From Microbacterium sp. 1S1 (GTDB lineage: Bacteria > Actinomycetota > Actinomycetes > Actinomycetales > Microbacteriaceae), in the NCBI RefSeq assembly GCF_008271365.1, contig NZ_CP043430.1, forward strand, positions 62,001 to 126,000: a stretch of 64,000 bases of DNA, written 5' to 3'. The translations under genes and the position numbers were made by a program. Shown here one piece after another: positions 1-8,088 of this stretch. Numbering within the stretch: position 1 is the first letter of the stretch; the number at the start of each line of letters is the position of its first letter. Below the pieces are notes generated by a model, which was not told the origin of the DNA, searched no databases, and saw only the letters and a list, made by a program, of their open reading frames with translations.

Positions 1-843
1 CGAATAGACGATGGCGTTCGCGATGAGGTTCCCGACGGCCTCGATGAGGATCTGCGCATCCCCGCGAACCCACACGCCGCGATCGCCACCGCGGGCCAGC
101 TCGACACCGGCGGAGTCCGCCTGTACGACATGCGCCTCGATCGAGGAGGCGATGACCTCGTCGATCGCGACCGGGGCGACCTCCGTCAGCCCGTCCTCCG
201 CCTGCAGGCGGGACAGGCTCATGATGCGTCCGGTGAGCTGGCCGAGGCGGCCGGCCTCCGCAGAGATCCGGGAAGCGAACACTCGCACCTGCGCAGGGTC
301 GTCGGCGGCGGATTCGATCGCCTCGGCGAGCAGACTGACGGCACCGACGGGAGTCTTCAACTCGTGGCTCGTGTTGGCCACGAAGTCGCGGCGCATCTGG
401 TCCAGACGCTCCTGCTCCGTCACGTCGCGGATGATGAGGAGCACGAGCCGTGCGCCGATCGCACTCGCCCTGGCCGAGACGAGGCGGGGATCGAGGCTGA
501 GACCGCCCCGGGTGATGCGCATCGACTCGGTCGCCGTATCCCCGGTCGACCGGACGCCACGGACGAGCTGCCGCAACTCCGGGTTCTCGAGTGTCGACCC
601 CACCTCGATGCCGAACCGCGCGGCGGCCTTGGAGGTGGCGAGTACGAGACCGGAGACGTCCACGACGCACGCGGCATCGTCCATGCTCCGCAGCACGTCG
701 GTGATCCCGGGTGGGATGGCCATCGACGTCTCCTCCTCTGCCCGCGCCCGCGCCCGGTAGGCCCAGACGACGAGGAGCGAGAGGCCCACCCCGATCGCCA
801 ACCCGATGGCGAGGGAGGACAGCGCGAGCTGCGGCAGGGTCAT
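1..843 (-). CDS. senX3: Sensor histidine kinase, SenX3/PhoR type (partial, C-terminus outside window)
   Basis: Membrane-anchored histidine kinase that senses phosphate status, as in the SenX3-RegX3/PhoR-PhoP families. I translated the minus strand from ATG 843 through 281 codons with no stop before the edge. Residues about 5-26 form one hydrophobic segment. A PAS-like stretch follows (about 40-135). The HisKA H-box reads NTSHELKTP with the phospho-acceptor His at residue 160. The start of the N-box (GNLIANAIVYS) is reached at the edge; the G-boxes and probably the partner regulator lie to the left. It is divergent from phoU and close to gpmA, the arrangement of the mycobacterial gpm1-senX3 locus. 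A GGAG lies just before the start. Confident as a kinase; the specific name rests on context. Confidence 0.9.
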   Translation of the reverse strand, partial: MTLPQLALSSLAIGLAIGVGLSLLVVWAYRARARAEEETSMAIPPGITDVLRSMDDAACVVDVSGLVLATSKAAARFGIEVGSTLENPELRQLVRGVRSTGDTATESMRITRGGLSLDPRLVSARASAIGARLVLLIIRDVTEQERLDQMRRDFVANTSHELKTPVGAVSLLAEAIESAADDPAQVRVFASRISAEAGRLGQLTGRIMSLSRLQAEDGLTEVAPVAIDEVIASSIEAHVVQADSAGVELARGGDRGVWVRGDAQILIEAVGNLIANAIVYS

Positions 844-861
844 GACTCCAGCGTAGAGCGC

Positions 862-944
862 GTTCACCGTCGATCCGGCGGGTTTCCGCGCCATCGCGGG
901 GAGCGGAGACGTACTATTCACTCGCTGGGCACCGTTCGTTAACC
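862..944. promoter_or_regulatory. Possible PhoP/RegX3 site in the senX3-phoU divergent region
   Basis: The 215-bp divergent region holds GTTCACC at 862-868 and GTTCGTTAACC at 934-944. GTTCACC-like units are the half-sites of actinobacterial PHO boxes. The CGTTAACC core recurs just downstream of the pstS PHO box at about 11363. Here the units are not in a clean 11-bp direct repeat, so the call is tentative. Confidence 0.35.
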
Positions 945-1058
945 TTCGGAGCACACAATCGCTTCAGGCCTGCGCGCGCGCAGTCCTTCCCCATGCGGAC
1001 GCCCCGCCGCCCCGTGCTGGACCATCAGCCGGGATCCGAACGAAAGGTTGCGCCCACC

Positions 1059-1757
1059 ATGCGCGAAGTCTTCCATCAGTCCCTCGAGGACCTGCAGGCT
1101 CGGCTCGTCGAGATCGCCGACCTCGTCACCGTCTCCATCGACAAGGCGACCCGCGCGTTCGCGACGAGCGACGTCGCGCTGGCCGAGGAGGTCATCGCCG
1201 ACGACGCCAAGATCGACGAGCTGGCCGTCGCCCTCGACGAGCAGGCCATCGAGATCCTCGCCCGGCAGCAGCCGGTCGCTCGCGACCTCCGTATCGTCGT
1301 CACCGCGCTCCGCGTCAGCGCGTCTCTGGAGCGGATGGGCGACATGTCCGAGCACATCGCCCAGCTCGCCCGGCTGCGCTTCCCGGAGCGCGCGATCCCG
1401 CGGGGCCTCAAGGGCACCTTCGTGAGGATGGGCGAGCTGGACGTCGAGATCTCCCGCACGCTCACCGAGCTTCTCCGCACGCAGGATCTGAAGTTCGCGG
1501 ACGCCATCCGCAATGCGGACGACGATGTGGACGAGCTGCACGCGAGCGTCTTCGAGAAGGTCCTCAGCGACAACTGGAAGGGCGAGGCCGTGGCCACGGT
1601 CGATGCGACCCTCGCCAGCCGGTACCACGAGCGGTTCGCGGACCACGCGGTCGCCGTCGCCAAGAAGGTCGTCTACCTCTCGACGGGCGACTGGCACGTC
1701 GAGGAGGAGGACATCGCGCTGGCGGTGGAGCAGCAGGAGCAGCTCGGCCACGCCTGA
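1059..1757 (+). CDS. phoU: Phosphate transport system regulatory protein PhoU
   Basis: PhoU couples the Pst phosphate transporter to the histidine kinase and restrains the phosphate-starvation response. The 232-residue product has the usual PhoU length and the two-repeat helical pattern, with typical segments such as RQQPVARDLRIV and RMGDMSEHIAQLARL in the first half. I chose ATG 1059 over an upstream in-frame start at 993 because GAAAGG lies at 1042-1047 and homologues begin MREVFHQ. The gene stands alone beside the divergent kinase, about 10 kb from pstSCAB, as in other actinobacteria where phoU is unlinked from pst. A strong stem-loop follows directly. Confidence 0.95.
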   Translation: MREVFHQSLEDLQARLVEIADLVTVSIDKATRAFATSDVALAEEVIADDAKIDELAVALDEQAIEILARQQPVARDLRIVVTALRVSASLERMGDMSEHIAQLARLRFPERAIPRGLKGTFVRMGELDVEISRTLTELLRTQDLKFADAIRNADDDVDELHASVFEKVLSDNWKGEAVATVDATLASRYHERFADHAVAVAKKVVYLSTGDWHVEEEDIALAVEQQEQLGHA

Positions 1758-1840
1758 ACCGAAACCCCGTCTTATCGCCGAGACCCCCTGCCGCAGTCGC
1801 CTGCGGCAGGGGGTCTCGGCGTGAAACCGGGGTCTCGGTT
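1758..1840. repeat. Palindromic intergenic element, copy 1 (bidirectional terminator)
   Basis: A perfect 20-bp stem (1777-1796 with 1801-1820) and 4-base loop lie between the convergent phoU and gpmA. An outer pair (1758-1770 with 1828-1840) adds 12 of 13 matches. A close relative lies at 36372-36454, also between convergent genes. The structure suits a two-way transcription terminator. The sharing of sequence, not only of shape, suggests a dispersed repeat family. Confidence 0.8.
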
Positions 1841-2588
1841 ACTTCTTGCCCTGGGCGGCGACGGCCGCGGCACCGGCGGCGGCGGCCTCCGGGTCGAGGT
1901 ATCGACCGGCACCGGTCGGCACGTTGTGCTCGTCGAGCTCATACACGAGCGGGATGCCGGTCGGGATGTTGAGGCCGGCGATGTCGTCGTCGCTGATCCC
2001 CTCGAGGTGCTTCACGAGGCCGCGCAGCGAGTTGCCGTGCGCCGTCACGAGCACGGTCTTACCTGCTTCCAGGTCGGGGACGATCTCGGACTCCCAGTAC
2101 GGCAGGAGGCGGTCGATGACGAGCTTGAGGGACTCCGTGCGCGGCACCTCGCCGTCGATGCCCTCGTAGCGGGCGTCGCCCACCTGGCTGAACTCGCTCG
2201 CGTCGTCCAGCGGGGGCGGCGGAACGTCGAACGAGCGGCGCCACAGCTGGAACTGCTCGGGGCCGAACTCCTCGAGCGTCTGCGCCTTGTCCTTGCCCTG
2301 CAGAGCGCCGTAGTGGCGCTCGTTGAGACGCCACGACCGCTTCACCGGGATCCACAGCCGGTCGGCGGCGTCCAGCGCGATGTCCGCCGTCTGGATCGCG
2401 CGGCTCAGCAGCGAGGTGTGCAGGACGTCGGGAAGGATGCCGGACTCGGCGAGGAGCTCGCCGCCGCGACGGGCCTCGCCCTTGCCCTGCTCGGTCAGGC
2501 GGACGTCCACCCAGCCGGTGAAGAGGTTCAGTTCGTTCCACTCGCTCTGGCCGTGGCGGAGCAGGATCAGGGTGCGCTTCGCAGTCAT
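1839..2588 (-). CDS. gpmA: 2,3-bisphosphoglycerate-dependent phosphoglycerate mutase
   Basis: Interconverts 3- and 2-phosphoglycerate in glycolysis and gluconeogenesis through a phosphohistidine. The 249-residue product has the RHG signature [10 protein letters not shown] with catalytic His12, followed by [15 protein letters not shown]. The [10 protein letters not shown] segment in the middle and the second His region [15 protein letters not shown] near the C-terminus are both present. Length and motifs are those of the cofactor-dependent family. It is convergent with phoU, and its stop codon touches the palindromic element. A short Ala-rich tail (about 230-249) is ordinary for the group. Confidence 0.97.
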   Translation of the reverse strand: MTAKRTLILLRHGQSEWNELNLFTGWVDVRLTEQGKGEARRGGELLAESGILPDVLHTSLLSRAIQTADIALDAADRLWIPVKRSWRLNERHYGALQGKDKAQTLEEFGPEQFQLWRRSFDVPPPPLDDASEFSQVGDARYEGIDGEVPRTESLKLVIDRLLPYWESEIVPDLEAGKTVLVTAHGNSLRGLVKHLEGISDDDIAGLNIPTGIPLVYELDEHNVPTGAGRYLDPEAAAAGAAAVAAQGKK

Positions 2589-2647
2589 GTCGCCAGTTTA
2601 TCCGGGGCGCCGAGCGGGCACAGCGACGGAGGAGGGAGGATGGACGT

Positions 2648-3469
2648 ATGGCGTCATCTCCTCTCGGCCGGCCGACCCGCGGCACGACCGGGACGAATCG
2701 GTTGCGCCGGAACGACCGATGGATCGCCGCGTCCCCCGCTTTCCGTCGTGCCGCCGACCCGCTCGTCGTCGATCTCGGCTTCGGTGCCAGCGGCGTCACC
2801 GCCTTCGAGCTCGCCGCCCGGCTCCGACGGGTTCGTCCCGACGCCGAGGTCCGTGGCCTCGAGCTCGATCCGGAGCGGGTCGCGCGGGCCGAGCAGCAGC
2901 GCAGCGAGGTCCGAGCCGGCCGGACCCCGTTCCCCCCGGACCTCCGGGTCTCCTTCGGCCGCGGCGGCTTCGAGGTGCCGCTGCCGGGCGGGAGGCGCCC
3001 CGCCGTGATCCGGGCCATGAACGTCCTCCGTCAATACGACGAGACCGAGGTCGCCGCCGCGTGGCGCACCATGGCAGGCCGCCTCGCACCGGACGGGCTG
3101 CTCGTGGAGGGCACCTGCGACGAGATCGGACGTGTCGCGAGCTGGGTCGACGTCGACCCCGGCGGCGCGCCCCGACGCTTCACGATCTCGCTCCGGCTCC
3201 GGGGGCTCGAGCAGCCGAGTATCGTGGCGGAGCGCTTGCCCAAGGCTCTCATCCACCGGAACGTCCCCGGCGAGCGCGTCCACGCGCTGCTCGTCGATCT
3301 CGACCGCGAATGGGAGCGTGCCGCACCGCTGTCCGCCTTCGGCGCCACGCAGCGCTTCCTCGCGGCGGTCGCCGCACTGCGAGACCGCGACTGGCCCGTG
3401 CAGGGCGGGCGGAGCCGCTGGCGGCTCGGCGAAGTCACGCTGCCCTGGGATGCCGTGTCTCCGGCGTGA
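2648..3469 (+). CDS. Class I SAM-dependent methyltransferase, substrate unknown
   Basis: A 273-residue protein with a Rossmann-type SAM-binding motif: VVDLGFGASGVT (motif I) at about 40-51 and an acidic residue ending the next strand in VRGLELDPERV. The region around RAMNVLRQYDETEV resembles the post-motif segment that binds the methyl-acceptor side. The start at 2648 is set by GGAGGGAGGA at 2631-2640, 7 bases upstream. It is divergent from gpmA. Small methyltransferases of this kind are common beside gpmA/phoU in Microbacteriaceae, but I cannot name the substrate. Confidence 0.8.
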   Translation: MASSPLGRPTRGTTGTNRLRRNDRWIAASPAFRRAADPLVVDLGFGASGVTAFELAARLRRVRPDAEVRGLELDPERVARAEQQRSEVRAGRTPFPPDLRVSFGRGGFEVPLPGGRRPAVIRAMNVLRQYDETEVAAAWRTMAGRLAPDGLLVEGTCDEIGRVASWVDVDPGGAPRRFTISLRLRGLEQPSIVAERLPKALIHRNVPGERVHALLVDLDREWERAAPLSAFGATQRFLAAVAALRDRDWPVQGGRSRWRLGEVTLPWDAVSPA

Positions 3470-3603
3470 GGCTTCCGATTCCTCCTGCTGTATACCGGTG
3501 CACACCCGGCCGCCGTCCCGCTAGCCGCTAGCGTCGTACGCGGCGGGCCGTACCCACGCGTGCGCCGAGCCGATCGCCATGCGTCCCGAGGGCAGGAGAG
3601 ACC

Positions 3604-5108
3604 ATGGCGACCGAGCGAGAACACACGGCGGCCGGACCGGCGGAGGCCCGGGAGAACGAACGGGAACGGCTCGGCGACATCCTGACGTCGGCGCAGGACT
3701 TCGCGCACGAGCAGTCCGGCTACCGGACGGCGCTGAAGGCGCGGCATCTCCAGATGATCGCCCTCGGTGGCGCGATCGGTACGGGGCTCTTCATGGGGGC
3801 CGGCGGACGGCTGAATGCGGCGGGGCCGCTGCTGGCCGTCTCGTACCTCGTGTGCGGCGTGTTCGCGTTCTTCATCCTCCGTGCCCTCGGCGAGCTGGTG
3901 ATCCACCGGCCGTCCTCCGGGTCGTTCATCTCGTATGCGCGGGAGTTCTCCGGCGAGAAGCTGGCTTTCGCCGCCGGCTGGCTCTATCTGCTGAACTGGG
4001 GCATGGTCGCGATCGTCGACTCCACCGCCGTCGCGCTGTACGTCCACTACTGGTCGGCGTTCCGCGTTGTTCCGCAGTGGCTCCTCGCGCTGATCGCCCT
4101 GGTGGTCGTCGTCGGTCTCAACCTCGTCTCCGTCCGGTTGTTCGGGGAGATGGAGTTCTGGTTCTCCCTCGTGAAGGTCGCCGCGCTCGCCCTCTTCCTT
4201 GTGGTCGGCGTGGTGTTCCTCGCGGCCGGCTGGGAGACCGATCGGGGCCCCACCGGGATCGCGATGCTCGCCGCGCACGGAGGCTTCGCACCAGAAGGCG
4301 TCCTCCCCGCTGTGATCGTCATGCAGGGGGTCGTCTTCGCCTATGCCTCGATCGAGCTGGTGGGCACCGCTGCGGGCGAGACGGAACACCCGGAGAAGGT
4401 GATGCCCCGGGCCGTCAACGCGGTGATCCTGCGCATCGCCGTGTTCTACGTGGGGTCGGTGCTGCTCCTCGCCCTCCTCCTCCCCTCCACGGTGTACCGC
4501 GCGGGGGAGAGCCCGTTCGTGACATTCTTCTCGCACGTGGGCGGACCCGACGTGGCGGCGGTGGCGGGCAGTGCCATGAACTTCATCGTGATCACCGCCG
4601 CGGTCTCCGGCCTCAACGCCGGCCTGTACTCCACCGGCCGGGTGTTCCGGGCGCCGCTCCGCGTGCGACCGGACGCATGAGCCGGCGCGGGGTACCCGTC
4701 GTCGGCATCCTCGTCACGGCCGTGTTCGCCCTCGCGGGGGTGCTCCTCAATGCCGTGGTGCCCGAAGAGGCGTTCGAGATCGTGCTGAACCTGAGCGCCA
4801 TCGGGATCATCGCCGCGTGGGCGACCATCATCATCTGCCAGCTCCGCCTCTACCGGCTGTCGAGACGCGGTCTGCTCGAGCGCCCGGCGTTCCGGCTGTT
4901 CGGCGCCCCGTACACGTCGTACCTCACGTTGGCGTTCCTGGCGTCGGTCATCGTGCTCATGGCCTTCGACTACCCCACCGGCACCTGGACGGTCGCGAGC
5001 CTCGGCATCCTGATCCCCGCTCTCATCGGCGGCTGGTTCCTGGCCCGCAGACGCATCGCGGAGCTCGCCGCGCAGCGAGCGACGTCCGGATCGGACGACG
5101 AGGTCTGA
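3604..5108 (+). pseudogene. Amino acid permease (APC superfamily), frameshifted
   Basis: The first frame (3604-4680) begins [11 protein letters not shown] after GGCAGGAGAG and encodes the APC-family start ([19 protein letters not shown]) plus about nine membrane segments, in the CycA/GabP/AnsP group of proton-coupled amino-acid carriers. It runs through [10 protein letters not shown] and then stops. The remainder ([15 protein letters not shown] onward, last two to three segments) is encoded one frame over, ending at 5108. Relatives carry about seven residues between the STGR-type motif and the AP dipeptide, where only 5 bases remain. A 16-base loss near 4651-4655 explains both the shift and the shortening; a repaired protein would have 506 residues. 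It could be a true pseudogene or an assembly fault, since neighbours also show indels. Confidence 0.8.
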
Positions 5109-5123
5109 CGGTCCCCGGCCTGC

Positions 5124-6238
5124 TCAGGCTCCGGTATCGCGCGGATCAGGCGCCGTGGGGCGGCGAGACAGCCGTGTCAGTCGCGGGATGTCCGCGGTGG
5201 CGCCGGCGTCGGCCGGGACGATGATCTGCTGGGACGCGGCGATGTCGATCCCCTCGGCCCGGACGACGAGGTCGCCGACGGGAGCCCGGCGGGAGAGCAG
5301 GGCGAGCGCGATGGGACCGTCCTCGTGATGGCGCGCGGAGGAGGTGACACGTCCGACCTCGTCCTCGCCCGCGAACACCGGGGATCCGGGTTCCGGCAGG
5401 ACGGCGTCGCTCCCGTCGAGCTGGAGCAGGGCGAGCCTCCGCGGCGGGTGCCCGAGGTTGTGCACCTTGGCAACGGTCTCCTGCCCGCGGTAGCAGCCCT
5501 TGTTCAGATGAACGGCGCTGCGCAGCCAGTCCGACTCGTGCGGCAGCGACCGCTCGTCCACCTCGGCCGCCCACCGCGGTCGCCAGGCGGCGATGCGCAG
5601 CGCCTCGGCGGCGAGGAGTCCGGCGGCGGCGTCCCGATCGAGCTCCGCGGCGAGCGCACGCGCCGCGGTCTCGGACACGATGCCGATCCGCCAGGCGAGG
5701 TCCGCCCCGGGGTGGGCGGCCACGTCGGCGTACTGATGGCCACCGGCGGCGACCTGCTGCCAGGGGTCGACCCAGATCCGCACACCGTCCAGGCCGCGCA
5801 CGCGCTCGGCCGCGGGACCGCCGTCGACGAACCCGAGGAGCACGAGGTCGGGACGCAGCTCCACGGTGGCCTGGGTACGGAACTTCATCCTCGTCAGCCA
5901 GGTCGCGAGAGCCTCCGCGTCGCCGGCGTCCGCCAGGAGCCAGGTCGAGGTGCCGTCGTCGAGGACACCCGCCGCGTGCTCCACTCGCCCCTGCGGATCG
6001 AGGACGAGGAGCTCGGTGCTCTCCCCGCGCGCAGGCCGCCCACGGCCTGCGATGTGATGGAGTCGAGCCAGGAGAGGCGTTCGGGGCCGGAGACCTCGAT
6101 GACCGTCCGGTCGTCCAGGGGGACGATCGCTGTTCCGGCCGCGAGGTGGCGCTGCTCCCGGAACGGATCGCCGAAGTGAGCGATCCCCTGCTCCCCCGCG
6201 GTCGCGCCGGGCACGCGGTCGAAGATGCTGCTGCTCAC
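5124..6238 (-). CDS. ygfZ: YgfZ/GcvT-like folate-binding protein, one-base frameshift
   Basis: YgfZ-type proteins bind tetrahydrofolate and help repair or assemble iron-sulfur clusters. The family signature KGCYRGQETVAK is present. The N-terminal part (MSSSIFDRVPG to SQAVGGLRAG) is read from ATG 6238. The rest, starting ESTELLVLDPQGRVEHAAGV, is in a different frame down to 5124. Adding one base to the CCCC run at 6023-6026 (GGGG on the coding strand) joins the two into a normal 371-residue protein. I therefore treat it as an intact gene with a likely sequencing error. It is followed 13 bases upstream by the nitrobindin-like gene, on the same strand, and the pair probably forms an operon. Confidence 0.85.
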
Positions 6239-6251
6239 GGTGTCCTCTCGT

Positions 6252-6854
6252 TCAGACGCGGGCGAGACGCGCCGAGGCGTGCGCCCGCAGCGGCGTGCCG
6301 AGCGCGGCGACGTCCCACGCCCACAGCAGGTGCCCGTCGACGAGGCCGTACATCCGCGAGGCCGAGCCGTAGTCCTTGGCGCCCGCGCCCCGCACGATCG
6401 CGTCGGACGAGAGGTCGACGCGCGGGCCGTTGATCTCGCCGAGGTAGTACTCGAGCATGCCGTCCGAGCGGGCCAGGGACACCTCGAGCGGGAAGGCCCC
6501 GTTCGGCGACCGCAACGCCTCCACGTCGTCGACCGTCCGGGCGACCGGAGCCACGGTGGGCGGGAGCAGCGCCGGTCCGGCGTCCGTGGCAGCGGCTGGA
6601 CGCGCCAGGCGCCAGAACCCGGATTCCGCTGTCAGCGGGACCGCGGGCGTGTGCTCGCCGCCCGCGAAGGTGGCGGTGGCCGCGTAGTTGAGGAACGGCC
6701 CGCCGTCGTGGCTGAAGCTCACGCGATGCGTGAACTCGCCCTGCAGACGCTCCTCGCCGACCGGGTAGTCGATGACACCGGTCCCCTCCCACACGCCGAT
6801 CAACCACGCCAGCGGGGCGAGGTCGGCGGGAAGGTCGGTGGGGAGCTCGATCAC
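6252..6854 (-). CDS. FABP-family / nitrobindin-like heme-binding beta-barrel protein
   Basis: A 200-residue protein of the FABP-like family (DUF1794), whose best-known members are nitrobindins: ten-stranded barrels that bind ferric heme and react with nitric oxide or peroxynitrite. The N-terminal signature APLAWLIGVWEGTGVIDYP fits the family GxWxGxG pattern. The C-terminal VAALGTPLRAHASARL contains the His expected near the heme. GTG 6854 is chosen because it starts 7 bases after the stop of the small upstream gene and matches the family N-terminus; in-frame sequence further upstream is not protein-like. Function is assigned by family only. Confidence 0.85.
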   Translation of the reverse strand: MIELPTDLPADLAPLAWLIGVWEGTGVIDYPVGEERLQGEFTHRVSFSHDGGPFLNYAATATFAGGEHTPAVPLTAESGFWRLARPAAATDAGPALLPPTVAPVARTVDDVEALRSPNGAFPLEVSLARSDGMLEYYLGEINGPRVDLSSDAIVRGAGAKDYGSASRMYGLVDGHLLWAWDVAALGTPLRAHASARLARV

Positions 6855-6861
6855 GATGTCG

Positions 6862-6966
6862 TCAGCGCTGGCCGCGGAAGAGGTTGCGCAGCACGACGGC
6901 CGAGACGAAAACGATCGCGAGGCTCGCCAGGCCCAGCAGGCCGATGAAGAAGATTTCGAGCGCCAT
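6862..6966 (-). CDS. Small single-span membrane protein (34 aa)
   Basis: Translation from ATG 6966 gives MALEIFFIGLLG and then a hydrophobic span to AVVLRN, ending LFRGQR: one membrane helix with a basic C-terminal tail. Strong AAGGTGGAGG lies at 6977-6986 on the coding strand. An alternative ATG at 6975 (37 aa) is too close to that site. It ends 7 bases before the nitrobindin-like gene and is probably co-transcribed with it. Function is unknown; similar mini-proteins occur before FABP-family genes in related genomes by my recollection, which I cannot verify here. Confidence 0.6.
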   Translation of the reverse strand: MALEIFFIGLLGLASLAIVFVSAVVLRNLFRGQR

Positions 6967-7003
6967 GATGTCCATGCCTCCACCTTACCCCCGGCGATAC
7001 GGC

Positions 7004-7294
7004 TCAGGAGGGGATGAGAGCGGCCAGGCCGAACCCGATGGAGATGAGGCCCATCAGCAGCAGCGATCCGGTCACGCTGCTCGCGATACGGAAGATGAAG
7101 CCCTGGGTGCGCCCGTACCAGAGCTGCACGGCGAAGGACAGCAGGACGACGGCGCCGAAGCCCACGAGCATCCATTGGATGCGCCACTCCTCGGGTGTGA
7201 GGATCCCGATGACGACGCTGCCGACGAACGCGGTCGCCCAGACCGCGATCACGCCGGTGAAGGCGTTGCGGGGTGCGAGTGCCGGTTCTGACAT
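7004..7294 (-). CDS. Small integral membrane protein (about 96 aa)
   Basis: The product has three hydrophobic segments: about 12-33 (VIAVWATAFVGSVVIGIL), 43-64 (MLVGFGAVVLLSFAVQLWYG) and 70-95 (the C-terminal stretch up to GLAALIPS). A short EEWRIQW loop lies between the first two. ATG 7294 has GGAG just upstream; an in-frame ATG at 7312 would add MRKNGD. The pattern fits small actinobacterial membrane proteins of unknown role. It leads into the 34-aa protein and the nitrobindin-like gene on the same strand and is divergent from glnR. Confidence 0.75.
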   Translation of the reverse strand: MSEPALAPRNAFTGVIAVWATAFVGSVVIGILTPEEWRIQWMLVGFGAVVLLSFAVQLWYGRTQGFIFRIASSVTGSLLLMGLISIGFGLAALIPS

Positions 7295-7368
7295 GTCTCC
7301 ATTCTTGCGCATCGGTGGCCGCTATCATGGCGGCACGGCGTCGATCCCCCCGCCGGTGAGGAGTGCGC

Positions 7369-8052
7369 GTGGCCCTGGTGCTGGTTCTGACCAATGCTCC
7401 GCTCTCGGAGCAGGTGCTGCCCGCCCTCGAGCTGCTGAGCCACCGTGCACGGCAGATCCCCGCGGAACCGGCTCAGCTCGTCAACGCCCCCGAGTACGAC
7501 ATCGTGATCGTCGACGGTCGGCACGACCTCGTCGGGGCGAAGTCCCTCTGCCGTCTGCTGCGGGCGACCGGACAGGATGCGCCTCTCCTGCTCGTGGTCA
7601 CCGAGGGCGGCATGAGCGCGCTGTCGGGCGAATGGGGCATCGACGACGTCCTGCTGGCCACTGCCGGCCCCGCCGAGATCGACGCCCGCGTGCGTCTGGC
7701 GCTCGCGCGACGGGACGAGGTCGCGGAGCCGGCGCGCGTGCAGGCCTCCGGCGTCACGATCGACGAGCAGTCGTACTCCGCCAAGCTGCACGGGCGTCCT
7801 CTCGACCTCACGTACAAGGAGTTCCAGCTCCTGCACTTCCTCGCCACGCACCCGTCCCGGGTGTTCACGCGCGAGCAGCTGCTCAGCGAGGTGTGGGGCT
7901 ACGACTACTTCGGCGGCACCCGCACCGTGGACGTGCACGTGCGGCGGTTGCGGGCCAAGCTCGGCGATCAGGAGCAGATCATCGGCACGGTGCGCAACGT
8001 CGGGTACCGCTTCAACGTCTACGAGGACGACAGCCTGGTCGGCTCCCGCTGA
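7369..8052 (+). CDS. glnR: GlnR-type response regulator (nitrogen regulator)
   Basis: GlnR is an OmpR-family DNA-binding protein that controls ammonium assimilation genes in actinobacteria. The receiver-like half (1-115) carries the group-specific [12 protein letters not shown] and [10 protein letters not shown] segments; GlnR receivers are atypical and not known to have a dedicated kinase. The C-terminal winged helix ends with [17 protein letters not shown] and [10 protein letters not shown], very close to Streptomyces GlnR. GTG 7369 gives 227 residues and lies 5 bases after GGTGAGGAG; an upstream GTG at 7363 sits inside that ribosome-binding site. It stands just before ppk1, so nitrogen control lies next to polyphosphate metabolism. 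Confidence 0.9.
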   Translation: MALVLVLTNAPLSEQVLPALELLSHRARQIPAEPAQLVNAPEYDIVIVDGRHDLVGAKSLCRLLRATGQDAPLLLVVTEGGMSALSGEWGIDDVLLATAGPAEIDARVRLALARRDEVAEPARVQASGVTIDEQSYSAKLHGRPLDLTYKEFQLLHFLATHPSRVFTREQLLSEVWGYDYFGGTRTVDVHVRRLRAKLGDQEQIIGTVRNVGYRFNVYEDDSLVGSR

Positions 8053-8088
8053 CCGCCGTTCACACGCGCGACACCTGCCGGTGCTTAG

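Noticed and set aside
4640..4680. Permease as two separate genes or TGA read-through
   Set aside because: The second part has no ribosome-binding site for a new start and lies in a different frame, so read-through of the TGA would not join them.
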